NCBI GenBank assembly: GCA_934486705.1
Contig: CAKSQS010000077.1
Location: forward strand, 1-6,414
DNA: 6,414 nucleotides
Direction of reading: 5' to 3'
Source of the DNA: an uncultured Eubacteriales bacterium
GTDB taxonomy: Bacteria; Bacillota; Clostridia; Oscillospirales; Acutalibacteraceae
Numbering within the stretch: the first letter of the stretch is position 1; every line of letters starts with the position of its first letter. Shown here one piece after another: positions 1 to 6,405 of the stretch. The notes beneath the pieces were generated by a model. That model did no database searches. It was not told the DNA's origin and saw nothing but the letters and a program-made list of their open reading frames with translations. Made by a program: the position numbers and the translations under genes.

Positions 1-336
1 TTCACGGCTGTTTCGGGCAGGAATATAGCGTTATACAATTCCTACACCGATGTGCAGTATATAACGGCGCTGTTCCCGGAGTTCGGGTATGTGGAAGTTC
101 AGAACAAGTGTAAAACGCTTGTTAAAAACACTTTAAACGGCTTTTTTGAGTTCCCGGATAATTTCGGTTACGGTAGGCAGCACTTTATACCGCTCAGTTA
201 CCCCGACGGGAATTATGTTATTCAGCTTATTAAAACAGATATGTGGACGCCCGCCGGGGCTGTTACGGCTAAAGAAAACTCAAAGCCGCTTAAAATCTCC
301 GGCAGCGTTTACGATGAATACTATATAGGACGGTGA
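1..336 (+). CDS. C-terminal part of an unrecognised protein (5' end outside window)
   Basis: The frame is open from the first base to the TGA at 334-336, giving 111 codons. The GTG at 52 has no convincing ribosome site, so this is best read as the tail of a gene that begins upstream. The visible part is rich in aromatic residues and Gly/Asn with no clear membrane segment, and looks like a beta-rich soluble or extracellular domain; examples are NTLNGFFEFPDNFGYG and YPDGNYVIQLIKTDMWTPAG. It ends 7 nt before the next gene and its last codons contain that gene's ribosome site, so the two are probably co-transcribed. I do not recognise the family. A transfer-associated secreted or cell-surface protein is possible, but only by neighbourhood. 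Confidence 0.75.
   Translation, partial: FTAVSGRNIALYNSYTDVQYITALFPEFGYVEVQNKCKTLVKNTLNGFFEFPDNFGYGRQHFIPLSYPDGNYVIQLIKTDMWTPAGAVTAKENSKPLKISGSVYDEYYIGR
332..336 (+). promoter_or_regulatory. Ribosome binding site of the surface protein gene
   Basis: GGTGA, 7 nt before the ATG at 344, overlaps the TGA stop of the preceding gene. This fits translational coupling and supports the chosen start. Confidence 0.6.
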
Positions 337-343
337 TATTTTT

Positions 344-2749
344 ATGTTTTTATTAAAAGACAAAAATCATAAAATCGTTTGTTGTTTTATGATATTGGTA
401 ATTTTGGCAAGCTCGCTTTTAAATTTGTCCGCCGCACCCGCGGCAGATATTCCCGCTAAAATGCTTGACAATATATATTTAGACGCACTTACATACACAG
501 GCTACAAAACGGACGCGCAGAAAGCGGACGGCAGTATTTTTAAAACCTACAGCGGAAACGCTCCGGCGTCGGTGAGGTCGGGCATAGGCTACGGTACAGG
601 TCCGTCAGGGCTTGAAACCGTGGCGGCAGGCAATAAAACGGGCAAAGCGCCGGATATTGCAAAGTTTAAAGCCAATGGGCTTTGCTGCGCTTCGTATGTA
701 TCATATGTCTACTACAATTATCTGCCGAACATTGCAAGAATGGATGTTTCCAAAATCCCGCAGCCCGCAAATCCCCGCTCGCCCATATCCTATAACAGCG
801 CGGTTGAAAATTGGGTGAAGTCGGGCGGTGTCAGAAGAATCGCATTTACCCAAGGCACAAACAACTTTACGCCGAGCGAGGAAATACCAATCGGCTCCCT
901 TATAATTTTCAAGCATAAAACGACCGGTGAAATTGCGCATTTAGCTCTTTATGCGGGATATTATGCCGGCAAGCATTTTGTAACCCACGTCGGCAACGAG
1001 CGCGGACTCGAAATTTCTACCGTTGAGGGAATGAGCAAGGGCAGCTATCCGGAGGTGGTAACGCAGGTTGTAGTGCCGAAAATAGGCGAGCCGGTGGGGA
1101 CAATATCCGTTTACAAAACCGACGAAAACGGCAAGCCGCTTGCGGGCGCTAAGTTTAAGGCGACAATGGCGGAGCATCCAGAATACTTTTTTCTTATAAA
1201 CCCAACCGACGAAAACGGCAACGCTAAGATGAATATGGGGCTGCCCTACGGCAAATATATTCTTACGGAAATTGAGTTCCCCGAGGGGTATACCTATTCG
1301 GGGCAAAAGGAATATACTGTGGAGATATGCGATGAAACGCAGTTTGTAACTTTAAGGGCGGTAAATAAGCTTAAAAGCTCTAAACTTACCGTGATTAAAG
1401 TAGATTCCGAAACCGGGCAGACCGTAAGGGGCGTTACGGGATTTAAAATAAAAAACACACAAACAAACGAAGAAAGCCAAGTGTATTATACCGATGAAAA
1501 CGGTTTTTTAACACTGCCTGATGAAATTACATACGGAGATTATGAGCTTACTGAAGTCATACCGCCGAACGGCTATGTTTTAAACACAACACCTGTCTCA
1601 TTCAGCATTGACGGCAATACGCCCGAAGTTATTATCCGACTTTCTGATAAGCCCGAAAAGGGGAAAATATCCGTGCTTAAAAAGGGTGAAATGTTTTCGT
1701 CTGTAACGGAAGAAGAAGGCAAATATACACCTGTTTACATTGAAAAGGGCTTAAAGGGCGCGGAATTCGAGGTGACCGCCGCAGAGGATATTTATACCGC
1801 TGACGGGACGCTCCGAATAAAAGCCGGAGAAACAGCCGACCGAATTATATCCGGCGAGGACGGAACGGCGGAAAGCCGAGAACTATACCCCGGCAAATAT
1901 CTTTTAAGGGAAACTAAAGCGCCGGAAGGATATATTATAAATGCCGAACCATGCGAGATAACCGTTGTTTCGGGCGTTACTTCGGCAGAAATATTTAACG
2001 AACGCAAAAAGCAGGAATTTAAGTTGAAAAAAGAGCTTGAAACCGATCAAAAATTCGGAATAGGGTTTAACGGAGAGATTTTGAATATACGGTTCGGGCT
2101 GTTCTCAAAAACCGAGCTTACAGCGCTTGACGGCAGTATAATTCCGGCGGACGGGCTAATAGAAGTAGCCACGCCGGATGAAAACGGCTTTGTATGCTTT
2201 GCGGCAGATATGCCGTATAATGCCGAGTGCTATATAAAGGAGTTGGAAACCGATGAACATTATATTTTAAGCAATGAACAATATTTAAGCGGCGATACTG
2301 TGATAAATAAAATTATACGGGGCAGTATAGAGGGGCTTAAAACAGATCCGAACGGCAGGGTTTTAAGGGGTGCGGTCATAGGGCTGTTTTATCCGTTTGA
2401 AACCGAGTTTTCTTTAGATACCGCAATAGAGGTTTTTGAGACCGACGAAGCGGGCAGATTTTCATTTGAAGATGTGCCGTACGGCGACTGGATTATCCGC
2501 GAGCTTAAAGCCCCGGACGGATATATTTTATCCGATGAAAATTATACCGTAACAGTAAAGGAAAACGGCGAAACGGTAAAGCTTAATATTAAAAACAGCA
2601 AAATACCGGATCCGCCGTCGGCTCCCGAAAGCCCCAAAACGGGAGATACGGCAAATCTTTTAATACCGTTGGCAGTGCTGTTTACAGCACTTGCGGCAGT
2701 AATATGTTTAAGTAAAAAAATTAAAAAGAGAGGTTATATAAATGAATAA
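344..2749 (+). CDS. Sortase-anchored CnaB/SpaA-type surface protein with N-terminal NlpC/P60-like peptidase domain
   Basis: An 801-aa secreted, wall-anchored protein. A signal peptide spans residues 1 to about 31 (Lys/His-rich start, IVCCFMILVILASSLLNL core, cleavage near LSA-APA). Residues about 100-245 resemble NlpC/P60 peptidases: CCASYVSYVY with probable nucleophile C115, then AHLALYAG with H199, then FVTHVG with H215 as third polar residue. Five CnaB-like repeats follow, at about 252-342, 346-436, 441-553, 557-656 and 660-752, each with a first-strand Lys, the E-x-x-x-PxGY region and a closing Asn or Asp, as in domains with Lys-Asn/Asp isopeptide bonds. The C-terminus is a sortase signal: SPKTG at 763-767, hydrophobic 771-789, then KKIKKRG. 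Known role of the parts: wall cleavage and proteolysis-resistant adhesion. Inferred role: contact with, or wall remodelling of, the recipient during mating. The ATG at 344 is preferred because GGTGA at 332-336 lies 7 nt upstream and the signal peptide starts there. Confidence 0.9.
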   Translation: MFLLKDKNHKIVCCFMILVILASSLLNLSAAPAADIPAKMLDNIYLDALTYTGYKTDAQKADGSIFKTYSGNAPASVRSGIGYGTGPSGLETVAAGNKTGKAPDIAKFKANGLCCASYVSYVYYNYLPNIARMDVSKIPQPANPRSPISYNSAVENWVKSGGVRRIAFTQGTNNFTPSEEIPIGSLIIFKHKTTGEIAHLALYAGYYAGKHFVTHVGNERGLEISTVEGMSKGSYPEVVTQVVVPKIGEPVGTISVYKTDENGKPLAGAKFKATMAEHPEYFFLINPTDENGNAKMNMGLPYGKYILTEIEFPEGYTYSGQKEYTVEICDETQFVTLRAVNKLKSSKLTVIKVDSETGQTVRGVTGFKIKNTQTNEESQVYYTDENGFLTLPDEITYGDYELTEVIPPNGYVLNTTPVSFSIDGNTPEVIIRLSDKPEKGKISVLKKGEMFSSVTEEEGKYTPVYIEKGLKGAEFEVTAAEDIYTADGTLRIKAGETADRIISGEDGTAESRELYPGKYLLRETKAPEGYIINAEPCEITVVSGVTSAEIFNERKKQEFKLKKELETDQKFGIGFNGEILNIRFGLFSKTELTALDGSIIPADGLIEVATPDENGFVCFAADMPYNAECYIKELETDEHYILSNEQYLSGDTVINKIIRGSIEGLKTDPNGRVLRGAVIGLFYPFETEFSLDTAIEVFETDEAGRFSFEDVPYGDWIIRELKAPDGYILSDENYTVTVKENGETVKLNIKNSKIPDPPSAPESPKTGDTANLLIPLAVLFTALAAVICLSKKIKKRGYINE

Positions 2750-3191
2750 TAACGATTTATCTTTAATCAATTTATCCGAGATACGTTTTTTAACAGGAGA
2801 TACAGGAGATTGGGAGAATGCCGACGCTATGATGCAGGAGCGCGGGCTTTTAACCGACAAGGGAAACCCGTCCGTTTCGGGCATAGCGGAGCAGAACGAA
2901 CATTATACGCTGCTGCTTTTAAAGCGTATTTCAGCAAAGCTTCAATTCCGTGAAAACGGCTTTGAATGTATACGGAATACATACTTAAAAATGTACTCCG
3001 AAAAGGACTATACCAGAATGTTTTTATTCACCGTTTTAATGTACGGGCTTATAGGGTGGCGGACGCCGCTTAATTTAAACCTTATGTCCTCCCGCAAAGA
3101 AATGCTTAAAATCTTTTTCGGGGAATTTGTACGGACGCTTGAAGATTTTAAACCGAAACGGAGCGCGAGATATGGGGAAAAAGAAGAATAG
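2742..3191 (+). CDS. Conserved-context hypothetical protein, 149 aa
   Basis: I do not recognise this protein. It begins at an ATG that overlaps the end of the surface protein gene by 8 nt, with GAGAGG at 2728-2733 eight nt upstream, so translation is probably coupled. It has no signal peptide and looks cytoplasmic. The N-terminal third is acidic (GDTGDWENADAM). The middle, residues 54-90, looks helical (YTLLLLKRISAKLQF). A hydrophobic stretch at 93-106 (MFLFTVLMYGLIGW) is too short for a confident membrane span. The tail is basic and then acidic (KPKRSARYGEKEE). The last 20 nt overlap the next gene. Its position between a surface adhesin and the VirB2-like gene suggests an accessory transfer or regulatory protein, but nothing in the sequence specifies a function. 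Confidence 0.8.
   Translation: MNNNDLSLINLSEIRFLTGDTGDWENADAMMQERGLLTDKGNPSVSGIAEQNEHYTLLLLKRISAKLQFRENGFECIRNTYLKMYSEKDYTRMFLFTVLMYGLIGWRTPLNLNLMSSRKEMLKIFFGEFVRTLEDFKPKRSARYGEKEE
3160..3163 (+). promoter_or_regulatory. Ribosome binding site that fixes the VirB2-like start
   Basis: GGAG lies 8 nt before the ATG at 3172, inside the end of the preceding gene. The alternative TTG at 3127 has no comparable site and would put a basic 15-residue extension in front of the signal peptide. Confidence 0.6.
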
Positions 3192-3516
3192 GCTTTTAGG
3201 CTTTCTGTGCTTTGCCGCCGTTTTAATTCCGCTTTTCTCGCTTAATGTTTTCGCCGCGGGTGAGGATATTTTTACCTTGGGCGACAAAATAATCCGTGAT
3301 GTATACAACCATATTGCCGGAATATCTACGGTATTAGCGGCGCTTATGTCGGCTATTGCGGTTATAACTATTAAATTAAGCAGTACGCAGCAAAAATCCG
3401 ACGCGGGGCTTGCCTGGCTTAAAAGAATCTGGGCTTCGTGGGCGGTTATTAACGGAATAGGCGCGTTTATAGCCTACATTCAACCATTATTCGCAGGCTA
3501 CAACCGACTGCCTTGA
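3172..3516 (+). CDS. VirB2/TrbC-like conjugative transfer membrane protein
   Basis: A 114-aa protein with the layout of Gram-positive VirB2/TrbC-like subunits. A signal peptide covers residues 1-28 (MGKKKNR, hydrophobic core, NVFA-AG cleavage). A short mature N-terminus (EDIFTLGDKIIRDVYNHI) is followed by a hydrophobic helix at about 44-69, a polar loop (SSTQQKSDAG, then AWLKRIW) and a second helix at about 86-106. In clostridial elements such proteins sit just upstream of the VirB6-like gene, as here, and are thought to be pilin-like or channel components of the secretion complex. The ATG at 3172 is chosen over the upstream TTG at 3127: GGAG at 3160-3163 lies 8 nt before it and the signal peptide begins exactly there. 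It overlaps the previous gene by 20 nt and ends 13 nt before the next. The family call is by topology, length and context rather than a diagnostic motif. Confidence 0.8.
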   Translation: MGKKKNRLLGFLCFAAVLIPLFSLNVFAAGEDIFTLGDKIIRDVYNHIAGISTVLAALMSAIAVITIKLSSTQQKSDAGLAWLKRIWASWAVINGIGAFIAYIQPLFAGYNRLP

Positions 3517-3529
3517 GGTTTTTTAAGTT

Positions 3530-4960
3530 ATGATTAACCTTATTTTAAAGGATTTGGTGCTTTGGCTTTTCGGATTGTTCCTCGATTTAATGAATTATTG
3601 CGCCGACGCGCTGCTGGGGCTTATGAATACAGACCTTTCGTACTTTGAAAGCAATGTGCCGATTATAGTAAAGCTATACGGTGTATTTGTTGCGATAGGC
3701 TGGGGATTTTTAATAGGCAACTGCGCCTTTCAGTGCCTTAAAGCTATGTTTGCGGGACTTGGTTTTGAAACCGAATCGCCCGCGATACTGCTTGTGCGCA
3801 CCTTTCTGTTCGGTTTTCTGCTTATAATGTCCAAGCAGGTCTGCGAAATTGGGCTTTCAATAGGCAAAACCTTAATGGAGCTGATCGGTTTACCCGAAAA
3901 GGCAAGCATAACCTTTCCCGACGACAGTATGTTCCCCGACCTTACAAGCTCATGGCTTTTAATAGTTATTATTGGAGTTTTAATAGGGTCGCAGCTTATA
4001 AAGCTATTCTTTGAAATAGGCGAGCGATATGTTGTGGTGGCTATTCTAACCCTTTTCAGCCCTGTTGCTTTTGCAATGGGCGGTAGCCGCTCCACAAAGG
4101 ATATATGCTCGGGTTTTGTGCGCACCTATGCCTCAATGATACTTCTGCTTGTTTCAAATGTTCTGTTTTTAAAGCTTATATATTCCGCGTTATCCTCAAT
4201 GCCGGACGGCGTGATGATTTTGCCCTGGACGGTGCTTATTGTAGGACTTGCGAAAACGGCGAGAAAGGCGGACAATTTGCTTTCAAAAATAGGGCTTAAT
4301 CCCTCCTTTACGGGCGATCCGTTAGGAAACGGAACGGGCAAGGCGGTTGCATTTATGGCGGCGCGAAGTATTTTAAGCTCGGCGACACATTCAGCTAATA
4401 AGCATAGTAATACGGCAGGGAAAAACAGGTCTGAATTTAAGGCTGACAATACGGGAAATACGCATAACCGCAGCAATGCAAGCAGCAGAAACACGGCGCA
4501 AAACAGCAACAGAGCGAATGTGGGAGTAAACAGTAATGTAAATGCGGCAAGCAACGCAGGGGTTAATAATACCGTCCGTAACAGTTCGTCGGTGAATTCG
4601 CCTGATTTCGGGAAAACCGCCGTTACAGGCACAAATTTAAACCGTTTCGGGGGCAATAAAACACCTGGGCAGAAAGGAGACGCGAGGGTTGATAATAAAA
4701 ACACGGCAGGCGGCAGAAATGCGGCGAATACTGCCCGAAATACGGCGGCGGTCGGCGGAAAGAAGAATAATACGGGCGCTCAGAAATCCGGCGGTAGGTA
4801 TACCGGAACAAAAATATCCGGAGCAAAGGGCGCTAAGAATATGGGCTGGAAGCCGGATAAAAGCTTTAGTCATAATCCTGCCGGAAAACGGTTCGGGCAG
4901 ACAGATACTCCGCCTGAAGCAAAGCCGGAAAAGGCGGTAGAAAATGAGCCGAAGCAGTAA
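3530..4960 (+). CDS. VirB6/TrbL-like polytopic membrane protein of the conjugation channel
   Basis: A 476-aa protein in two halves. Residues 1 to about 245 are strongly hydrophobic, with likely membrane segments near 8-31, 46-69, 86-106, 142-160, 167-184, 202-221 and 228-242. Between them are short loops such as the acidic TFPDDSMFPDLTSS (about 128-141) and a GERY motif (164-167). Residues about 286-476 form a hydrophilic, Asn/Ala/Gly/Ser-rich, positively charged, probably disordered tail ending KPEKAVENEPKQ. VirB6/TrbL proteins form the inner-membrane core of type IV secretion channels, and Gram-positive versions often follow the VirB2-like gene and carry long C-terminal extensions. The ATG at 3530 has GAGG at 3515-3518, 11 nt upstream. 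The last 17 nt overlap the next gene. The call rests on topology, size and gene order; individual membrane borders are estimates. Confidence 0.78.
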   Translation: MINLILKDLVLWLFGLFLDLMNYCADALLGLMNTDLSYFESNVPIIVKLYGVFVAIGWGFLIGNCAFQCLKAMFAGLGFETESPAILLVRTFLFGFLLIMSKQVCEIGLSIGKTLMELIGLPEKASITFPDDSMFPDLTSSWLLIVIIGVLIGSQLIKLFFEIGERYVVVAILTLFSPVAFAMGGSRSTKDICSGFVRTYASMILLLVSNVLFLKLIYSALSSMPDGVMILPWTVLIVGLAKTARKADNLLSKIGLNPSFTGDPLGNGTGKAVAFMAARSILSSATHSANKHSNTAGKNRSEFKADNTGNTHNRSNASSRNTAQNSNRANVGVNSNVNAASNAGVNNTVRNSSSVNSPDFGKTAVTGTNLNRFGGNKTPGQKGDARVDNKNTAGGRNAANTARNTAAVGGKKNNTGAQKSGGRYTGTKISGAKGAKNMGWKPDKSFSHNPAGKRFGQTDTPPEAKPEKAVENEPKQ

Positions 4961-5552
4961 TTTTTTAGTATCCGCCCTGCAGAACGCGCAGGCATTAAGG
5001 AAAATATTGCAGGCGTTTTTAAGGGGCGGCTGGAAAGCGGCGGCGCTTGAAGCGGTCAAGCGCTATTGGCCGTATATATTGGGCGCGGCGGTAGGACTGA
5101 TTTTATTGCCGACAATAATAATGGCGTCACTGCCGTCGGTTATGCAGAGCAAAGTGCCGGAGCAGGTGACAGATGAGGATATATCCGAGATGTATATTAA
5201 CCGGATGGATAGTATTTTGTGTGTTTCGGAGGTAGGGTCTGCTGATGAGATAAGAGTTGTCGGTCAGCCGCTTACATACAACGAGTTATACGCCGTAAGC
5301 CTTGTGCTGACCGGCAACAATACAGAAAAAATAACGAGGGAATTTCTGCTTGGGTGCGTAAACGATTCGCTTACCTATACCGTAGAGCGGGAGGGATATA
5401 ATACAGGAATAACAGCCGCCGTTATCCGGTATCTGAATTTAGAGGAATTTTCAAGACTTAAAGGAATTTCGGACGCGGATATTGAGTGGATAGGGCTTGT
5501 GATTAAAGACTTAGAAGACAATAAAAAATCCTCACCGAGCGGTGAGGAATGA
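4944..5552 (+). CDS. Single-pass membrane protein; resembles the N-terminal anchor of conjugative wall-hydrolase proteins, hydrolase domain absent
   Basis: A 202-aa protein. A basic, amphipathic N-terminus (residues 1-43, with RGGWKAAALEAVKRYWPY) leads into one membrane helix at about 44-64 (ILGAAVGLILLPTIIMASLP). A mixed, mostly acidic extracellular region follows (about 67-202). The K-x-x-x-YWP, Leu-rich helix, SLPSV pattern recalls the start of the lysozyme/CHAP or NlpC/P60 wall hydrolases of clostridial conjugative elements. No catalytic Cys/His or lysozyme motif follows and the protein is short for that group. It overlaps the VirB6-like gene by 17 nt, so it belongs to the same transcript. 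Its final residues, SSPSGEE, are encoded by a hairpin that is the terminator of the convergent minus-strand genes, so the 3' end may be a junction from cassette insertion. A complete, unrelated transfer protein is the alternative. Confidence 0.75.
   Translation: MSRSSNFLVSALQNAQALRKILQAFLRGGWKAAALEAVKRYWPYILGAAVGLILLPTIIMASLPSVMQSKVPEQVTDEDISEMYINRMDSILCVSEVGSADEIRVVGQPLTYNELYAVSLVLTGNNTEKITREFLLGCVNDSLTYTVEREGYNTGITAAVIRYLNLEEFSRLKGISDADIEWIGLVIKDLEDNKKSSPSGEE
5523..5548 (-). terminator. Intrinsic terminator of the minus-strand DUF cassette
   Basis: A perfect 8-bp stem (5529-5536 TCCTCACC with 5541-5548 GGTGAGGA) encloses the 4-nt loop GAGC. Read on the minus strand it is followed at once by six T (plus-strand A at 5523-5528), the classic Rho-independent form. 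On the plus strand no T run follows (ATGAGGTCAAAT), so it should act mainly on minus-strand transcripts. It lies 6 nt beyond the DUF2442 stop and within the last codons of the convergent gene. Confidence 0.85.
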
Positions 5553-5554
5553 GG

Positions 5555-5899
5555 TCAAATAGGTTTACTTTCAACATAGCAATATTCCGGGCTTATATCT
5601 ACCTTGTTGGTCCAGACATTTTCGCTGTCAATATGGGGGTCGATATCCCAGCATAAGGCGTTTGCGTCATCTATATATACGCGCCTGAAATTGCTTATGT
5701 CATTGAAGCTTTCAAAAACGCCGCCTTGCTTTAGTGTGGGTTTCATATCCAGCCTGCGGCGTTCGCCGTTATCAAATTCAAGCGTGACCGAAAAATCATC
5801 GTTTGCCGTAGCTTTTACAATGCTCTTTCTGCCGTTTGCAAAATACTCCGCATACGGCAGAGCGAAGCCTTTTTCAAGGTAATATTCTACTGTACGCAT
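5555..5899 (-). CDS. DUF2442 domain protein
   Basis: A 114-aa cytoplasmic protein. A short helical leader (residues about 1-25, VEYYLEKGFALPYAEYFANG) precedes a DUF2442-type domain at about 27-108. Visible hallmarks are the DDFSVTLEFDNGERR strand pair, LDMKP at 50-54, the FNDISNFRRVYID stretch, a WDI segment at 84-86 and the closing VDISPEYCY. DUF2442 is a small uncharacterised fold, often encoded next to DUF4160; the pair is often suspected of toxin-antitoxin-like behaviour, but biochemical function is not known to me. The start is supported by AAGGAGAT at 5907-5914 (minus strand), 7 nt before the ATG. It lies 20 nt after the DUF4160 stop as the third gene of the minus-strand unit and is followed by the terminator. 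The family assignment is confident; any toxin or antitoxin role is inference. Confidence 0.88.
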   Translation of the reverse strand: MRTVEYYLEKGFALPYAEYFANGRKSIVKATANDDFSVTLEFDNGERRRLDMKPTLKQGGVFESFNDISNFRRVYIDDANALCWDIDPHIDSENVWTNKVDISPEYCYVESKPI

Positions 5900-5906
5900 A
5901 GCTTAG

Positions 5907-5914
5907 ATCTCCTT
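5907..5914 (-). promoter_or_regulatory. Ribosome binding site of the DUF2442 gene
   Basis: AAGGAGAT on the minus strand, 7 nt before the ATG whose first base is 5899. It is the strongest ribosome site of the cassette and may give the third gene higher translation than the DUF4160 gene, whose site is a bare GGAG inside the preceding gene. Confidence 0.75.
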
Positions 5915-5919
5915 TTTTA

Positions 5920-6180
5920 TTATCTTAACGGATCTATCGGGAAGGTTTCCTGCTTGTTCATAGCAAGCTCCCAGTTTTCCATTAACTCTGTTTGGTGAAA
6001 CGCACCCCAGCCCAAAAGCATTTGAAGCTGCTTTTTCGGCATTGTGCCTGCGAGCACCTCCATATCGTTGATGGAAACAAGCACCTCGTCGCTGCCGTAC
6101 TTCGCGTGAAAATGCGGCGGCATATGGTCGTTGTAATTGATATAAATTTTTATGCCGCGGAACATTGAAATAGTGGGCAT
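5920..6180 (-). CDS. DUF4160 domain protein
   Basis: An 86-aa protein that matches DUF4160 along its whole length. It begins MPTISMFRGIKIYI, carries the diagnostic PPHFHAKYG (residues 21-29, with H23 and H25), continues with EVLVSI and the AGTMPKKQLQMLLGW helix, and ends with the ELMENWELA helix (65-73) and a PIDPL tail. The paired His residues and conserved Trp are typical of the family, whose activity is unknown. The ATG first base at 6180 is 5 nt after the stop of the small upstream gene, whose last codons supply GGAG (6190-6193, minus strand), so translation is probably coupled. Being followed by DUF2442 is a recurrent arrangement. A toxin or antitoxin partner role is often supposed and is not proven here. 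Confidence 0.9.
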   Translation of the reverse strand: MPTISMFRGIKIYINYNDHMPPHFHAKYGSDEVLVSINDMEVLAGTMPKKQLQMLLGWGAFHQTELMENWELAMNKQETFPIDPLR

Positions 6181-6185
6181 TTGTA

Positions 6186-6344
6186 TCAGCTCCGTTTTTG
6201 TTTATTTTCTCGCTCTTTGCGAATTTCTTTAACCATTTCGACAATATCATCGTCGTTTGTGATTCCGAGGTCTTCAGCAACCCCTCGAAAACCGTTTTGG
6301 GCATTTTTAAGGGCGGTAATATCCTTATAATATGACTTATTCAT
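6186..6344 (-). CDS. Small protein, 52 aa, first gene of the DUF4160-DUF2442 cassette; possible antitoxin-like partner
   Basis: A charged, mostly helical 52-aa protein (MNKSYYKDITALKNAQNGF, then VAEDLGITNDDDIVEMVKE, then a basic IRKERENKQKRS tail). The GVAEDLGI-N-DDDIVEMVKEIRKE part resembles short conserved proteins of Bacillota often annotated as hypothetical or antitoxin-like, but I cannot name the family. An upstream ATG at 6395 would give 69 aa but coincides with the -35 box. The ATG with first base 6344 has AGGTGAT at 6351-6357 six nt upstream and lies about 16 nt from the expected transcription start, so it is chosen. The gene ends 5 nt before DUF4160. Small size, charge and first position in a short autonomous operon fit an autoregulating antitoxin-like protein; that is inference. 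Confidence 0.75.
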   Translation of the reverse strand: MNKSYYKDITALKNAQNGFRGVAEDLGITNDDDIVEMVKEIRKERENKQKRS

Positions 6345-6350
6345 ATATTT

Positions 6351-6357
6351 ATCACCT
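6351..6357 (-). promoter_or_regulatory. Ribosome binding site that decides the 52-aa start
   Basis: AGGTGAT (within GAAAGGTGAT) on the minus strand, 6 nt before the ATG at 6344-6342. It favours this start over the in-frame ATGs at 6395 and 6362, neither of which could have a leader behind the predicted promoter. Confidence 0.7.
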
Positions 6358-6366
6358 TTCATTTTC

Positions 6367-6395
6367 AGTATATCACAAACGAAAAAAATCTTCAA
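6367..6395 (-). promoter_or_regulatory. Sigma-A type promoter of the minus-strand cassette
   Basis: On the minus strand: TTGAAG (6390-6395), exactly 17 bp spacer, TATACT (6367-6372), preceded by TGA to give an extended -10 (TGn). The spacer contains a run of seven T. Transcription would start near 6360, leaving a leader of about 16 nt before the 52-aa gene. Two tandem copies of TATACT abut and touch the -35 on its upstream side (6395-6406). Confidence 0.8.
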
Positions 6396-6405
6396 GTATA
6401 AGTAT

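Noticed and set aside
52..336. GTG at 52 as the start of a 94-aa gene
   Set aside because: The frame is open to the window edge and there is no ribosome site before 52, so it is more likely an internal codon of a longer gene.
1117..1221. An 18-bp direct repeat (1117-1134 and 1204-1221)
   Set aside because: Both copies encode the recurring TDENG motif of the first CnaB repeat in the same frame, so protein repetition explains it.
4126..4704. A 192-aa minus-strand reading frame opposite the VirB6-like gene
   Set aside because: It is the complement of the Asn/Ala-rich coding sequence, has low-complexity Leu/Phe/Ala content and no ribosome site; the plus-strand gene fits operon structure and membrane topology.
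5903..6304. A 133-aa minus-strand frame overlapping the 52-aa and DUF4160 genes
   Set aside because: It is out of frame with DUF4160, which matches a known family over its full length, and it has no start signal of its own.
6326..6331. Plus-strand TATAAT as a promoter for the gene to the right
   Set aside because: No matching -35 lies at the right distance upstream and it is inside the minus-strand coding sequence; AT-rich chance match is more likely.
6345..6395. N-terminal extension of the 52-aa protein to 69 aa
   Set aside because: The upstream ATG lies in the -35 box and could not be on the transcript from the predicted promoter; the internal ATG has a good ribosome site.
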